Positions 18,904-26,937 of a stretch of 38,927 bases of DNA are shown one piece after another; within the stretch, counting starts at the first letter, position 1, and each line of letters starts with the position of its first letter. The stretch comes from an uncultured Lachnospiraceae bacterium (GTDB taxonomy: Bacteria > Bacillota > Clostridia > Lachnospirales > Lachnospiraceae). Both the position numbers and the translations under genes were made by a program. Under the pieces are notes generated by a model. It searched no databases, was not told the origin of the DNA, and saw nothing but the letters and a program-made list of their open reading frames with translations. Location of the stretch: the NCBI GenBank assembly GCA_900316395.1, contig ONCT01000037.1:1-38927 (forward strand), in the 5' to 3' direction.

Positions 18904-18932
18904 ATTGTATATTTACGCCACAATTATGTCAA
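18904..18932 (-). promoter_or_regulatory. Sigma-A-type promoter of the MATE-NRPS operon
   Basis: On the minus strand TTGACA (18932-18927), a 17-bp spacer and TACAAT (18909-18904) form a near-consensus promoter. The predicted transcript begins near 18897, about 50 nt before the MATE start. With only 59 bp between MATE and NRPS and no terminator there, it probably drives both genes. Confidence 0.75.
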
Positions 18933-18985
18933 GCAAGAGGGGGTTACAAGAAGACGATTCTTCTATGTGCAAATGCTTGTCCACC

Positions 18986-19016
18986 ATGGCTTCCCATGTT
19001 AAAATTGAATACGAAG
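18986..19016. promoter_or_regulatory. Predicted LysR-type operator A (T-N11-A dyad)
   Basis: A 31-bp site matching the one at 22079-22109 in 26 of 31 positions without gaps. The dyad is CTTCCCAT-N11-ATACGAAG, with two mismatches between arms, and has the T-N11-A layout of LysR-family operators. Its centre is about 82 bp upstream of the LysR ATG and about 104 bp upstream of the predicted MATE transcript start. Its right half overlaps a TTGAAT (19005-19010) that could be a -35 for the LysR gene, which would fit autoregulation. Confidence 0.6.
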
Positions 19017-19082
19017 AAAAAAGCTGATACTACAATGAGTATAAGCGTAAAATAATGTAATTAAAATTCGGAGGACACGATA

Positions 19083-19955
19083 ATGGATATAAGAACTATG
19101 CAATACTATCTAGCAGTTGTTCGGGAAGGAACTATTTCTGCTGCGGCAGATGCTCTTCACGTAGCACAGCCATCCCTGTCTCGTCGTATGAAGGAATTGG
19201 AAGAAGAATTAGGTGCACCTCTTTTTGTTCGAGGAAACCGTAAGATTACACTTACTGAAGAAGGAATGGTTTTACGAAGACGTGCAGAGGAAATGGTGCG
19301 ATTAATGCAGATGACTGAGGATGAGATTTCCCAGGTAAAAAATAACATTTCCGGTACTGTTCGAATAGGTGCTGGAGAATCTGTATCATTCCATTACCTC
19401 TCTCGTACAGCAAGTCTGCTCCTAAAGGAGCATCCTGACATAAGGTTTCAAATTACCAGCGGAGATACTAAGGATCTGATGGACCAGTTAAATGATGGTC
19501 TTATTGACTTTGCCGTTATATTTACTAACGTTGACCACTCATTATACCAGTCAATTGACCTTCCAACAGAGGATAGCTTCGGTCTACTTATGCCAAAAAA
19601 ATCAGACCTTGCAAAAAAAGATGTTATTCGCTGGTCTGATTTGAAAGGCTTGCCTATTCTAGTTTCCAGAGCATCAGAGCCATATTTTTCTAGTTCTAAT
19701 AAGCTTTCTGGACTACATATTGTCGCAATCTACAATCTTATATATAACGCCTCACTTATGGTTGAAGACGGAGTGGGGTATGCTCTTTGCTTTGATAATA
19801 TTATTAACACAGCGGGGGACAGTCCTCTTACTTTCAGACCTGTCACCCCTCCACTCAAATCAACTGGAAAACTAATTTGGAAAAAATATCAAGTATTCTC
19901 TCCTGCTGTACAAATGTTTATTGATAGAATTCAAGAAATTATTCCTAGTGAATAA
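19083..19955 (+). CDS. LysR-family transcriptional regulator
   Basis: The 290-aa protein opens with a standard LysR winged helix-turn-helix (residues 1-60: MDIRTMQYYLAVVREGTISA, then ALHVAQPSLSRRMKELEEELG and LFVRGNRKITLTEEG). A linker helix and an effector-binding domain follow from about residue 90 (VRIGAGES...). Family length is typical. GGAGGA at 19070-19075 precedes ATG 19083 by 7 nt. It is divergent from the MATE-NRPS operon, the classical arrangement for a regulator and its target. However, the best matching operator sits before the lipoprotein operon at 22 kb, so that operon may be its main target. The inducer cannot be told from sequence. Confidence 0.95.
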   Translation: MDIRTMQYYLAVVREGTISAAADALHVAQPSLSRRMKELEEELGAPLFVRGNRKITLTEEGMVLRRRAEEMVRLMQMTEDEISQVKNNISGTVRIGAGESVSFHYLSRTASLLLKEHPDIRFQITSGDTKDLMDQLNDGLIDFAVIFTNVDHSLYQSIDLPTEDSFGLLMPKKSDLAKKDVIRWSDLKGLPILVSRASEPYFSSSNKLSGLHIVAIYNLIYNASLMVEDGVGYALCFDNIINTAGDSPLTFRPVTPPLKSTGKLIWKKYQVFSPAVQMFIDRIQEIIPSE

Positions 19956-19967
19956 ACTACAAATTAC

Positions 19968-20954
19968 TTAACGAAAAATCTTGTTTAAATAGTTATAGAA
20001 GCACTGACCCCAGAATGCCTCGTCGTGGCCATAGCCCTTAACATAGTCGGTTTGGTTTTTCACACCCATTTGATTAAGTACATCACGATAATACAATGTA
20101 CAATCAATATTATATGGGTCCTTATCTCCTACCGACATATAGAGGTAATATGGTGTGTTTGCTTCAGTAGGTTGTGGGAACTTGTCGAATACAGGTGTGT
20201 TCCAGAATGTGCCCTTATAATACTCAGTAGGAATAACTCCTGTATCTGGAGCAAAGCCTCCAATGTAACCGAACTTATCTAACCACTTAAAGCCAGTGCA
20301 AAGGGATTTCGCGCCACCTTCAGACAGTCCTGCAACTGCTGTATTTTCCCTGCCAGTTTTTACAGAATATGTCTTCTCAATAAAAGGCATCAAATCAATT
20401 GCAATATCGTCTATGGCCTTGTCATAAATATATCGTAGCTGCTCCTCGCTTTTACTACTCTTCTCGCTTTGCTTGTCTGTATACATATCAACATTTACGA
20501 TAATCATAGGAACAGTCAAACCGTCATGCAGCATATTACCATACAGCATTGTAAGAAATGAACCATCGTTAATCTGGTCGGTATGACTTCCGTCAAAGCC
20601 ATGAAATACATACATTACAGGATATTTTTCATTCTTGTTGTAGCCTGCTGGAAGCAACACATTGCACTGCTTATTATCACCTGCTGTTGTCGAATAATAA
20701 GTAACATCCTCATCAACAGTTCCATAATCTACCCCAAAGCGTTTCTTGAACATTTTATCATCTATATCATAGCGATTCTCAGTTCCATATGGGTCATCAT
20801 TAGAAGTTTTGCTTGTTGCCTGAGTGGTATTGGTAGTATTAACCTTAACATCTGTATTAGTGCTGGTATTCTCACTTGCAGACTTTGACTTCTGACATCC
20901 AAACAAAGCCAGTGCCATTATTAGTATTAATGCAATAGATATAATCCTTTTCAC
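19968..20954 (-). CDS. Esterase D / CE1-like lipoprotein esterase
   Basis: A secreted lipid-anchored alpha/beta hydrolase of the esterase D/feruloyl-esterase-like group. The signal peptide (MKRIISIALILIMALALFGCQ) ends in the lipobox LFGC, followed by a Ser/Thr/Asn-rich spacer of about 45 aa. The nucleophile motif is AGLSEGG (Ser near 210); the likely acid is in SVGDKDPYN (near 277) and the His in GYGHDEAFW (near 308). A frame extends to ATG 20987, but that start lacks a good Shine-Dalgarno sequence and would add 11 basic residues. GTG 20954 has AAAGGAG with 6-nt spacing and gives a clean signal peptide of 328 aa total. It is last in the operon with the lipoprotein and the decayed acetyltransferase. 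The substrate is unknown; ester-linked plant cell-wall groups are plausible. Confidence 0.88.
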   Translation of the reverse strand: MKRIISIALILIMALALFGCQKSKSASENTSTNTDVKVNTTNTTQATSKTSNDDPYGTENRYDIDDKMFKKRFGVDYGTVDEDVTYYSTTAGDNKQCNVLLPAGYNKNEKYPVMYVFHGFDGSHTDQINDGSFLTMLYGNMLHDGLTVPMIIVNVDMYTDKQSEKSSKSEEQLRYIYDKAIDDIAIDLMPFIEKTYSVKTGRENTAVAGLSEGGAKSLCTGFKWLDKFGYIGGFAPDTGVIPTEYYKGTFWNTPVFDKFPQPTEANTPYYLYMSVGDKDPYNIDCTLYYRDVLNQMGVKNQTDYVKGYGHDEAFWGQCFYNYLNKIFR

Positions 20955-20979
20955 GAGTCTCTCCTTTCGCTTCTTTTGC

Positions 20980-21473
20980 TTATTCATATATACTTTTTAT
21001 TTTCTTAGCTGGAACGCCTCCTACTATACAATTGGCAGGAACGTCTTTTGTTACGACTGCCCCTGCTGCGATTACTGCGTTATCACCAATTGTAACTCCC
21101 TTTGTCACAACAGCATTTGCACCAATCCATACATTCTTGCCAATTCTAATAGGTGCTGGATGAAGCTGCTGTCTCTTCTCTGGGGCAATTGGAACTTACA
21201 ACCAGCGTTAATAAAGACGTTTTTGCCAATAGTTATATTCTTGCCAAAGTCAGTATAGAAAGGTGGAAACAGCCCAAACCCTTCTCCTACTGGCTTTCCT
21301 ATCACCTCCGAAAACAGCTTTGATAACTCTTCCGGTTCATGATACTTAGTATTAATCTCCATGGTAAGCTTCTGGGACTCTCGGCTATAATACCTCATTT
21401 GTTCTATATACTCTCTATTGGTTCCCAGCGTTTCTCCATTATTAAAATGCTCTAACAATTCTTCCAAATCCAT
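20980..21473 (-). pseudogene. Sugar O-acetyltransferase (maltose/galactoside type), deletion and frameshift
   Basis: The N-terminal part (MDLEELLEHFNNGE..., cap region, then [16 protein letters not shown]) and the C-terminal part ([46 protein letters not shown]-like [12 protein letters not shown]) both fit the hexapeptide-repeat sugar O-acetyltransferase family, but they lie in different frames. The break is near 21190-21200, directly after GCKFQ, where family members have about 25 more residues with the catalytic histidine. That stretch is missing, so this is an internal deletion plus frameshift. The first frame now ends at 21105 with an unrelated tail; the second runs on to TAA at 20980. 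The start ATG 21473 keeps a good AGGAG site. The remaining protein should be inactive. Confidence 0.85.
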
Positions 21474-21487
21474 TGTTTATTCTCCTC

Positions 21488-21997
21488 TTACCTGGTAAAT
21501 GTTATTGTAACATCTCCATTTCCCAGTAAATCCTTCATCTGAGATGCAGACTTATCTGTTATCTTGCCCAGTCTTGTATATGCCCATGAATTAGAGCCAT
21601 AGAAGACAACAATCTGATTGCCTGAATAAAGAACAATGTCTCCAGCACTAGTTGTGGTCTGCACATCGTTTTTAGGGAGATTCTGTCCAATGGAGCCCAC
21701 CTGTTCAAAGCCTCCATACATTGACATATTAATCGTAAGAGGTTTCTCAGCGGTAAGTTGTTTTAAGGCATCTACTGACTCGTTTTGCTCCCATGCAACA
21801 TTTACCATAGTACCATTGATAGACATCTTCATATCCTCAGATGCTTGTCCGTTGTCACTAACTGACACTTCCTGAGTTGTATTATCATTGACCGCATTAG
21901 AAGTAGCATTGTTTGTCGACTCACTTTGGCAGCCACAAGCAGTTATGGCAATAGTCGTTATTACAAGTGCTACAAGTAAACTTCCTTTCTTCATCAT
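21488..21997 (-). CDS. Lipoprotein with cyclophilin-like fold domain
   Basis: The 169-aa protein has a lipoprotein signal peptide with lipobox ITAC (Cys about 21), a Asn/Ser/Thr-rich spacer, then a domain of about 115 aa beginning MKMSINGTMVNVAWEQNESV. Features such as MSMYGGFEQVGSIGQNLP and the AGDIVLYSGNQIVVFYGSNSWAYTRLGKI region (split here as AGDIVLYSGN and IVVFYG with SWAYTRLG) match the cyclophilin-like family common in clostridia. Its biochemical role is not established. GGAGGTG lies 5 nt before ATG 21997. It is the first gene of the operon with the acetyltransferase remnant (14 bp gap) and the esterase. Confidence 0.82.
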   Translation of the reverse strand: MMKKGSLLVALVITTIAITACGCQSESTNNATSNAVNDNTTQEVSVSDNGQASEDMKMSINGTMVNVAWEQNESVDALKQLTAEKPLTINMSMYGGFEQVGSIGQNLPKNDVQTTTSAGDIVLYSGNQIVVFYGSNSWAYTRLGKITDKSASQMKDLLGNGDVTITFTR

Positions 21998-22036
21998 TTT
22001 GACACCTCCATTATTATGTCTTTGCTTTATGGTTTA

Positions 22037-22065
22037 ATTATAATTGCATCATTTCATATATTCAA
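22037..22065 (-). promoter_or_regulatory. Sigma-A-type promoter of the lipoprotein-esterase operon
   Basis: On the minus strand TTGAAT (22065-22060), a 17-bp spacer and TATAAT (22042-22037) lie upstream of the lipoprotein gene, with a predicted transcript start near 22030. The predicted LysR operator B ends 13 bp upstream of the -35. Confidence 0.75.
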
Positions 22066-22078
22066 ATACTTAATAACT

Positions 22079-22109
22079 ATGGCTTCCTATGTCTAAAATG
22101 AATAGGAAG
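22079..22109. promoter_or_regulatory. Predicted LysR-type operator B (perfect T-N11-A dyad)
   Basis: The dyad CTTCCTAT-N11-ATAGGAAG has perfect 8-bp arms and the exact T-N11-A layout of LysR-family sites. Its centre (22094) is about 64 bp upstream of the predicted transcript start, the usual place of a LysR recognition site. It matches operator A near the LysR gene in 26 of 31 positions. This makes the LysR protein at 19083 the likely regulator of this operon. Confidence 0.7.
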
Positions 22110-22117
22110 CACTGCGC

Positions 22118-22148
22118 AAAAAACTCCGAAACATTTCTGCTTCGGAGT
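22118..22148 (-). terminator. Rho-independent terminator after the hydrolase gene
   Basis: On the minus strand ACTCCGAA, a 10-nt loop and TTCGGAGT form a perfect 8-bp stem, and the 3' arm runs straight into TTTTTT. It lies 10 bp past the stop of the alpha/beta hydrolase gene and closes the operon to its right. Confidence 0.9.
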
Positions 22149-22157
22149 TATGTCAAT

Positions 22158-23081
22158 CTACAATCTATTCTTCATAAATCTAATGGATGCTTTCTCTGCC
22201 TGTTCAAGCTGCTCATCGAAGAAGCCATGCTCGCCGTCCTTAATTACAACCAGCTCTGCTGATGGGAAGAACTGAATGAAATAGTTGGTGGAATCAAGGG
22301 TTACATCCTCATCAATATCGCCTTGCAGCACGATTACATCTTTATTAAGCGCTCTTATCTTGTCCCTGATACCAATCTGGCTTAGCTCATTCAGATACCT
22401 CTCGCTAACAAGCAGATTATCCCAATCATATAATTGTCCATTATCATAGGAAATGTCATTTGGACCACTGTTCCTAATATTCTCAGTAGGCCCTTGCTGC
22501 AATACTTCAGAGGCGTGATCCGCCATGTAGAAAGCAGGATAAAATAGAACTACTCCCTTAATCTCATCCTTATGCTTCTCTGCCACAACAGTTGCTATAA
22601 GACCACCGAAGCTTTGTCCGCTTATGAAAATGTTATTATTGTCATAGGCGTCATTTTTCTCTACGTAGTCTAATACAATCTCATAGTCAGTTATCTCTGT
22701 AAATGCTGTCATCTCAGAGGAATGCACAGAAGTTGAGCTGTTGCGAGAGCCTCCAACGAAGTCGAATACTATTACTGCAAACCCATGATTAGCATAGTAT
22801 TCCGCCACGTCCTCACAATTCTCCATTGTACTGTTATAGCCATGGGAAACTATAATTACAGGATGTGTTGGCATGCCATCTCTTGGGGTAAAAACTCTGG
22901 CATTGAAATCATAATCACTTCCGTTAGTGGAAGACTTTGGCGTCTGAAAAACCATATCTTCAATTATTGGTTTACTAAAGAAAATACCACAATAAATAGC
23001 TATGCCCAAAGTCGCTACAAGCACAGCATTAATAAATGAAATTACGATGACTGATGTGATTTTATAAGCTTTTTTATTCAT
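22158..23081 (-). CDS. Membrane-anchored alpha/beta hydrolase
   Basis: The 307-aa protein has an N-terminal transmembrane anchor (about residues 8-32) and an extracytoplasmic alpha/beta-hydrolase domain. The oxyanion-region motif VSHGYNS, the nucleophile elbow GQSFGG (Ser near 157), the acid in QGDIDEDV (near 256) and the His in GEHGFFD (near 284) are all in order. The fold matches acyl esterases/peptidases of the dienelactone hydrolase-like type; the substrate is not evident. AAGGAGAG lies 6 nt before ATG 23081. It is the last gene of the membrane-protein/acyltransferase run, which suggests work on surface acyl groups (inference). Confidence 0.85.
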   Translation of the reverse strand: MNKKAYKITSVIVISFINAVLVATLGIAIYCGIFFSKPIIEDMVFQTPKSSTNGSDYDFNARVFTPRDGMPTHPVIIVSHGYNSTMENCEDVAEYYANHGFAVIVFDFVGGSRNSSTSVHSSEMTAFTEITDYEIVLDYVEKNDAYDNNNIFISGQSFGGLIATVVAEKHKDEIKGVVLFYPAFYMADHASEVLQQGPTENIRNSGPNDISYDNGQLYDWDNLLVSERYLNELSQIGIRDKIRALNKDVIVLQGDIDEDVTLDSTNYFIQFFPSAELVVIKDGEHGFFDEQLEQAEKASIRFMKNRL

Positions 23082-23096
23082 AATACTCTCTCCTTG

Positions 23097-23819
23097 TCAA
23101 CTTTTCCTGGCTACGTTCTTGAACCAGAGCCAGTAGGTCTTGCGGTTCCATACTGACATGAAATGGGCAAGCACTCCGGCACCGATATATGCAAGAACAA
23201 ATAGTCCTATCATGGCGAACTTGCCACCCATATTCTCAAAATTCAGAAAATCATAAGGAATGTATTCCTTCGTCAACACACCTGTTCCTATCATTGTAAC
23301 TATTATTATAAGATATACAATTACAAAGCTTGTGCCAAATGATAATTCCAACCAGCTAAGCTTCCTTATAGGAGAATCATTATTAATAAATGAAAAGATT
23401 GTAAGAATCGGGATGCATATATGCATAAAAAACATATCAATTCTTGCAATGTGCATGTGCGCTGGGAAGAATGGAAGCTGACTAATAAGTACAACTATAA
23501 TTATTATTCCCTCCGTAACAGCAGAGGACAGCCTTAGAAGATATACAACCTTCCTTGATACCTCTGTCTTCCTTATCAATTCATATATATTACAGGCAAC
23601 AACTATTATTGTAAGAATCGTTGTATAAATAGTTCCATCAACTGTCATCCAGCGAAATGTCATGATTCCATCATTATCAATTTCGTAGATATAGATAACA
23701 GAGAACACTCCCATAAATATAATGATAATACTGCATATCATATTGACAATCTTCTTCGCTCTGTATCGGTTGTCAAAATCCTTCATTTTGTTTTCAAGTT
23801 CACGAACTGAATCACTCAT
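23097..23819 (-). CDS. Six-helix integral membrane protein (Pr6Pr-like)
   Basis: The 240-aa protein has a short charged N-terminus and about six hydrophobic helices. The pattern FRWMTVDGTIYTTILTIIV, then HMHIARIDMFFMHICIPILT, then SWLELSFGTSFVIVYLI, recalls the Pr6Pr/FAR-17a-like group of six-helix proteins, but I am not certain. No catalytic motif stands out. The gap to the hydrolase gene is 15 bp and the gap from the preceding acyltransferase gene is 33 bp, so it is in the same operon. Function unknown. Confidence 0.75.
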   Translation of the reverse strand: MSDSVRELENKMKDFDNRYRAKKIVNMICSIIIIFMGVFSVIYIYEIDNDGIMTFRWMTVDGTIYTTILTIIVVACNIYELIRKTEVSRKVVYLLRLSSAVTEGIIIIVVLISQLPFFPAHMHIARIDMFFMHICIPILTIFSFINNDSPIRKLSWLELSFGTSFVIVYLIIIVTMIGTGVLTKEYIPYDFLNFENMGGKFAMIGLFVLAYIGAGVLAHFMSVWNRKTYWLWFKNVARKS

Positions 23820-23852
23820 ATATTTAATCCTTTCGCCTTATACGAAATAACT

Positions 23853-24929
23853 CTAGAAGTATTTCTTAAGGGGCGTCTTAGAGAATAATAATATTATAAG
23901 CCATGTAATGAATACTATCAAAACCAAATAAATAATCATTAGTCCTATCATCAACGGATAATCTGCCAAGTTATAATTAGCATTTCCCACAACATCCACT
24001 AAGGTCGGAATGTTAAGAAGTGGGAAGATGGTGAAATTAATTCCATGAATTATTGCCACATGAATCACATAATATATAAGGGAATGCTTCCCCAAAAATT
24101 CCATAAGCTTCGTCTGAAAATGTATTGATAAAATCAAAAATGCAATTATACCCAAAAAGGCGCTCACATAAGTAAATGGCACAAAACCGTATTCGCAGGA
24201 ATTCATATCTAGACATTCTCCACTTATGAGTATTGTAAGCTGGTTGAATATAATATTCCCAATAAGAAAAGCAAAAAACAATAATATGGCCTTGCTTCGT
24301 GTCAGTTCGCTAATCTTATTAATACATGCCCCATTATCTGCAAGTAGATGCCCCACATAGAAGAAAGGCAGCGACATCATGACTGTATCAATATTCCATA
24401 TTAGGGGTTTGCCACCCAGATAAAAGTATACAGAGCCTATGGCAAGAAGCACTAATACTATGGCAGTCTGGGCCCACCTACGCTTAATTAATAGTATAAA
24501 GTACATAATAACATTTGCAAGGAAAATCATGGCAAGATACCATATAACATTATAATGTATCTGCAAAATATAATTAATTAATTCCTGCAGCAATGCCGAG
24601 AAATAATCGGCGAGGGAGACGTGTCCAATAAATGTCCCACCACTCGTTGCCACGTTGTAATATGCGATTGCTATTGGAAATGGCAAGCCGAACATTAGGT
24701 AGGGAATTATGAGGGACTTGAATTTGTGCTTTAAAAACTCCTTGAAAGAACCATACCTTTTGAAGAGGTAGCCTGAGGCAAATATGAACAAAGGGACTGC
24801 GAAAGAATATACAAAATCCCCTACATAAGTATGCTGCATGAGGTGCCCCATCATAACAGCAAGCATGGCTATGCCCTTAAGCATATCTATCCATACAATT
24901 CTATTGTCAGAAGAATTCGCGCTGTTCAA
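23853..24929 (-). CDS. Acyltransferase family 3 membrane protein, copy 2
   Basis: A membrane O-acyltransferase of the acyltransferase-3 group with about ten hydrophobic helices. It opens with IVWIDMLKGIAMLAVMMGHL, carrying the conserved acidic residue and the histidine expected in this family, and SGYLF follows. Such enzymes move acyl groups (often acetyl) across the membrane onto surface polysaccharides. A longer frame starts at ATG 24938, but its AAAGG site is then only 1 nt away. TTG 24929 has a spacing of about 10 nt and matches the start of the paralog next to it, giving 358 aa. It lies 34 bp after that paralog in the same operon. Confidence 0.85.
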   Translation of the reverse strand: MNSANSSDNRIVWIDMLKGIAMLAVMMGHLMQHTYVGDFVYSFAVPLFIFASGYLFKRYGSFKEFLKHKFKSLIIPYLMFGLPFPIAIAYYNVATSGGTFIGHVSLADYFSALLQELINYILQIHYNVIWYLAMIFLANVIMYFILLIKRRWAQTAIVLVLLAIGSVYFYLGGKPLIWNIDTVMMSLPFFYVGHLLADNGACINKISELTRSKAILLFFAFLIGNIIFNQLTILISGECLDMNSCEYGFVPFTYVSAFLGIIAFLILSIHFQTKLMEFLGKHSLIYYVIHVAIIHGINFTIFPLLNIPTLVDVVGNANYNLADYPLMIGLMIIYLVLIVFITWLIILLFSKTPLKKYF

Positions 24930-24963
24930 TACATTCATTCCTTTCCCATTATCTTAAATCATT

Positions 24964-26037
24964 CTAGAAATATTTCTTAATCGGTGTTCGCGAAAATGCT
25001 AATATTACAAGCCACACAACAAGAATCATTATTGCCAAATAAGCGACCGCCAAACCAATCATCATTGGATAATCCATTAGGTTATAATTGTTATCTCCTA
25101 CAATATGCGATAGTGACGGTATGTTAAGCATTGGTAGAATAACCAGGTTAAGAAAATACATCACTCTCTGATGAAGTATAAAATAAACCAGCGAATGTCT
25201 TCCGAAAAATTCCACAAACCGCGACCGAAGAATAATTGCCAAAATCATAAATGCAAAAATCCCACAAAAAGCACTTATATAAGTAAATGGAAGGACGCCA
25301 TACTGACAAAAGTACATGTCAAGACTTTCCCCGCTTATGTAATGTGTAAGAAGGTTGAATACGATGTTGCCAATAAGAAAAGCAACAAACAGTAATGCTG
25401 CACTGCTCTTCTTCATCTCAGCAATTTTTGATACACATTTTCCATTATCCGAAAGAAGATGGCCCACATAGAAGAAAGGCAGTGCCATAATGACTGTATC
25501 AATATTCCATATCAGGGGCTTGCCGCCGAAGTGATAATATATGGCGCCGCTTGTTAGTAGAAGTAGTATTATGGCAATCTGCACCCACCTATGCCTGATT
25601 AGTAATATAAAATACATAACAACATTTACAAGGAAAATCATGGCAAGATACCATATAACCTGATACCTTATCTGGATTATGTAATTGTACAATTCCTGTA
25701 GCAAGGAATAGAAGTAGTCAGCCGGCGTTATTGGGCTATATGAACCGCCAGCGTAAGCCGCGTTGTAGAATGCTATAACAATAGGAAATGGCAGGCCGAA
25801 CATTAGGTAAGGAATTAGAAGGGATTTGAATCTGTGTGTTATAAATTCCTTAAATGAGTTGTAGCTCCTGAAGAGATATCCGGATACGAATATAAACAGC
25901 GGTACGCTAAAGGAATATACAAAATCCCCTATGTAGGTATGTGGCACGAGGTGTCCTATCATAACAGCAAGAATGGCGAATCCCTTGAGCATATCTACCC
26001 ATACTATTCTATTGTCGGAAGAATAGGCGCTGTCCAA
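24964..26037 (-). CDS. Acyltransferase family 3 membrane protein, copy 1
   Basis: The 357-aa paralog of the next gene, alike along its whole length: SSDNRIVWVDMLKGFAILAV here and SSDNRIVWIDMLKGIAMLAV there; both end in TP(I/L)KKYF. The family acidic residue and His lie in WVDMLKG and IGHL. The predicted start is TTG 26037 with AAGGGG about 9 nt upstream; no ATG lies nearby in frame. Two adjacent copies suggest tandem duplication, probably with different acceptors or acyl donors. It probably modifies a surface glycan, but no glycan-synthesis genes lie in the window to name it. Confidence 0.85.
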   Translation of the reverse strand: MDSAYSSDNRIVWVDMLKGFAILAVMIGHLVPHTYIGDFVYSFSVPLFIFVSGYLFRSYNSFKEFITHRFKSLLIPYLMFGLPFPIVIAFYNAAYAGGSYSPITPADYFYSLLQELYNYIIQIRYQVIWYLAMIFLVNVVMYFILLIRHRWVQIAIILLLLTSGAIYYHFGGKPLIWNIDTVIMALPFFYVGHLLSDNGKCVSKIAEMKKSSAALLFVAFLIGNIVFNLLTHYISGESLDMYFCQYGVLPFTYISAFCGIFAFMILAIILRSRFVEFFGRHSLVYFILHQRVMYFLNLVILPMLNIPSLSHIVGDNNYNLMDYPMMIGLAVAYLAIMILVVWLVILAFSRTPIKKYF

Positions 26038-26067
26038 ACTACTAATCCCCTTCTCTAAATTGAATTA

Positions 26068-26877
26068 CTAATATTTCTTCTTAATAATCTTACAGAAAAT
26101 GACAAACATTATTGTCATTAGTCCCACAAGTATAACATCCCTTATAGCAATATAAAGAATCCACTGCCACTTCTCCGTTAGTACGAGTCCCACCGGGTTG
26201 ACATAAGATGAGAAGAAATTAATCCTATGGGTGACACCCACAAGCTGGTCATTGACATATACCTTCTCTGACAGAACGCCGTTTAAGTAAAATGTTGGTA
26301 TATCAAAGGCAAATGCTCCTATGATTGCTGTCTTAAGGTCTGAGAAAACAATGTTGGTTTCTTTGCTTAAGCCTATGTAAATACTTAGGACGCTAATCAT
26401 TGAGTGATATAGGAAGAATTGCCATACTCTAGGGGATAACATATAGTCTGCAAAGTCTGTGTAATATACTGAAAGTGTGGCAAGAGGAATTGCAATTACG
26501 CCGCCGATTCCTGTAGCAAACATCATAACATATAGGAAATGCTTAACCTTCTCGCTGGATGCAATTAGACAAATTGCCATGAAGAAAAGCTGTAGACTAC
26601 ACATTTCAAATGGTAAATGCTCTACCTCCAAAATCGGAGTATATGCTCCACTATAGTTATAGCCAAATGTACCATCTGGCTTAACAAATGTCTCATTGAT
26701 AAATGGAACAATCTGACTTACAGAGAAGAACTTGATGACTTCAGATACAATACCAATGCACAGACACACCTTGAGCATACGGTTTATTGAAGGGCGCAGA
26801 TACCTGCACAGAATAACCCCCACCACAATTAGAACTAAGGAAATAATTATCCATATTATATGCGCTGTCTGAAACAT
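26068..26877 (-). CDS. TMEM164/YwaF-like integral membrane protein
   Basis: The 269-aa protein has about seven hydrophobic helices. The central EHLPFEMCSLQLFFM resembles the conserved LPxHxC segment of YwaF/TMEM164-like proteins (some eukaryotic members are acyltransferases using that His/Cys region); the role of bacterial members is not settled. A frame reaches GTG 26910, but that codon lies inside the terminator hairpin. ATG 26877 has GGGAGG with about 5 nt spacing, so the shorter start is chosen. It leads a run of membrane and acyl-transfer genes with gaps of 15-34 bp. Confidence 0.75.
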   Translation of the reverse strand: MFQTAHIIWIIISLVLIVVGVILCRYLRPSINRMLKVCLCIGIVSEVIKFFSVSQIVPFINETFVKPDGTFGYNYSGAYTPILEVEHLPFEMCSLQLFFMAICLIASSEKVKHFLYVMMFATGIGGVIAIPLATLSVYYTDFADYMLSPRVWQFFLYHSMISVLSIYIGLSKETNIVFSDLKTAIIGAFAFDIPTFYLNGVLSEKVYVNDQLVGVTHRINFFSSYVNPVGLVLTEKWQWILYIAIRDVILVGLMTIMFVIFCKIIKKKY

Positions 26878-26900
26878 AAAACCCTCCCATACATTTACAG

Positions 26901-26925
26901 AAAAAGCCACACATTACGTGTGGCT
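26901..26925 (-). terminator. Hairpin terminator/attenuator after the AIM24-family gene
   Basis: On the minus strand AGCCACAC-GTAAT-GTGTGGCT makes a perfect 8-bp stem with a 5-nt loop, followed by TTTTTC. It sits between the AIM24-family stop (26938) and the next start (26877). There is no room for a separate promoter after it, so it may be leaky and set the ratio between the two parts of the transcript. Confidence 0.8.
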
Positions 26926-26937
26926 TAAAGAACTATT

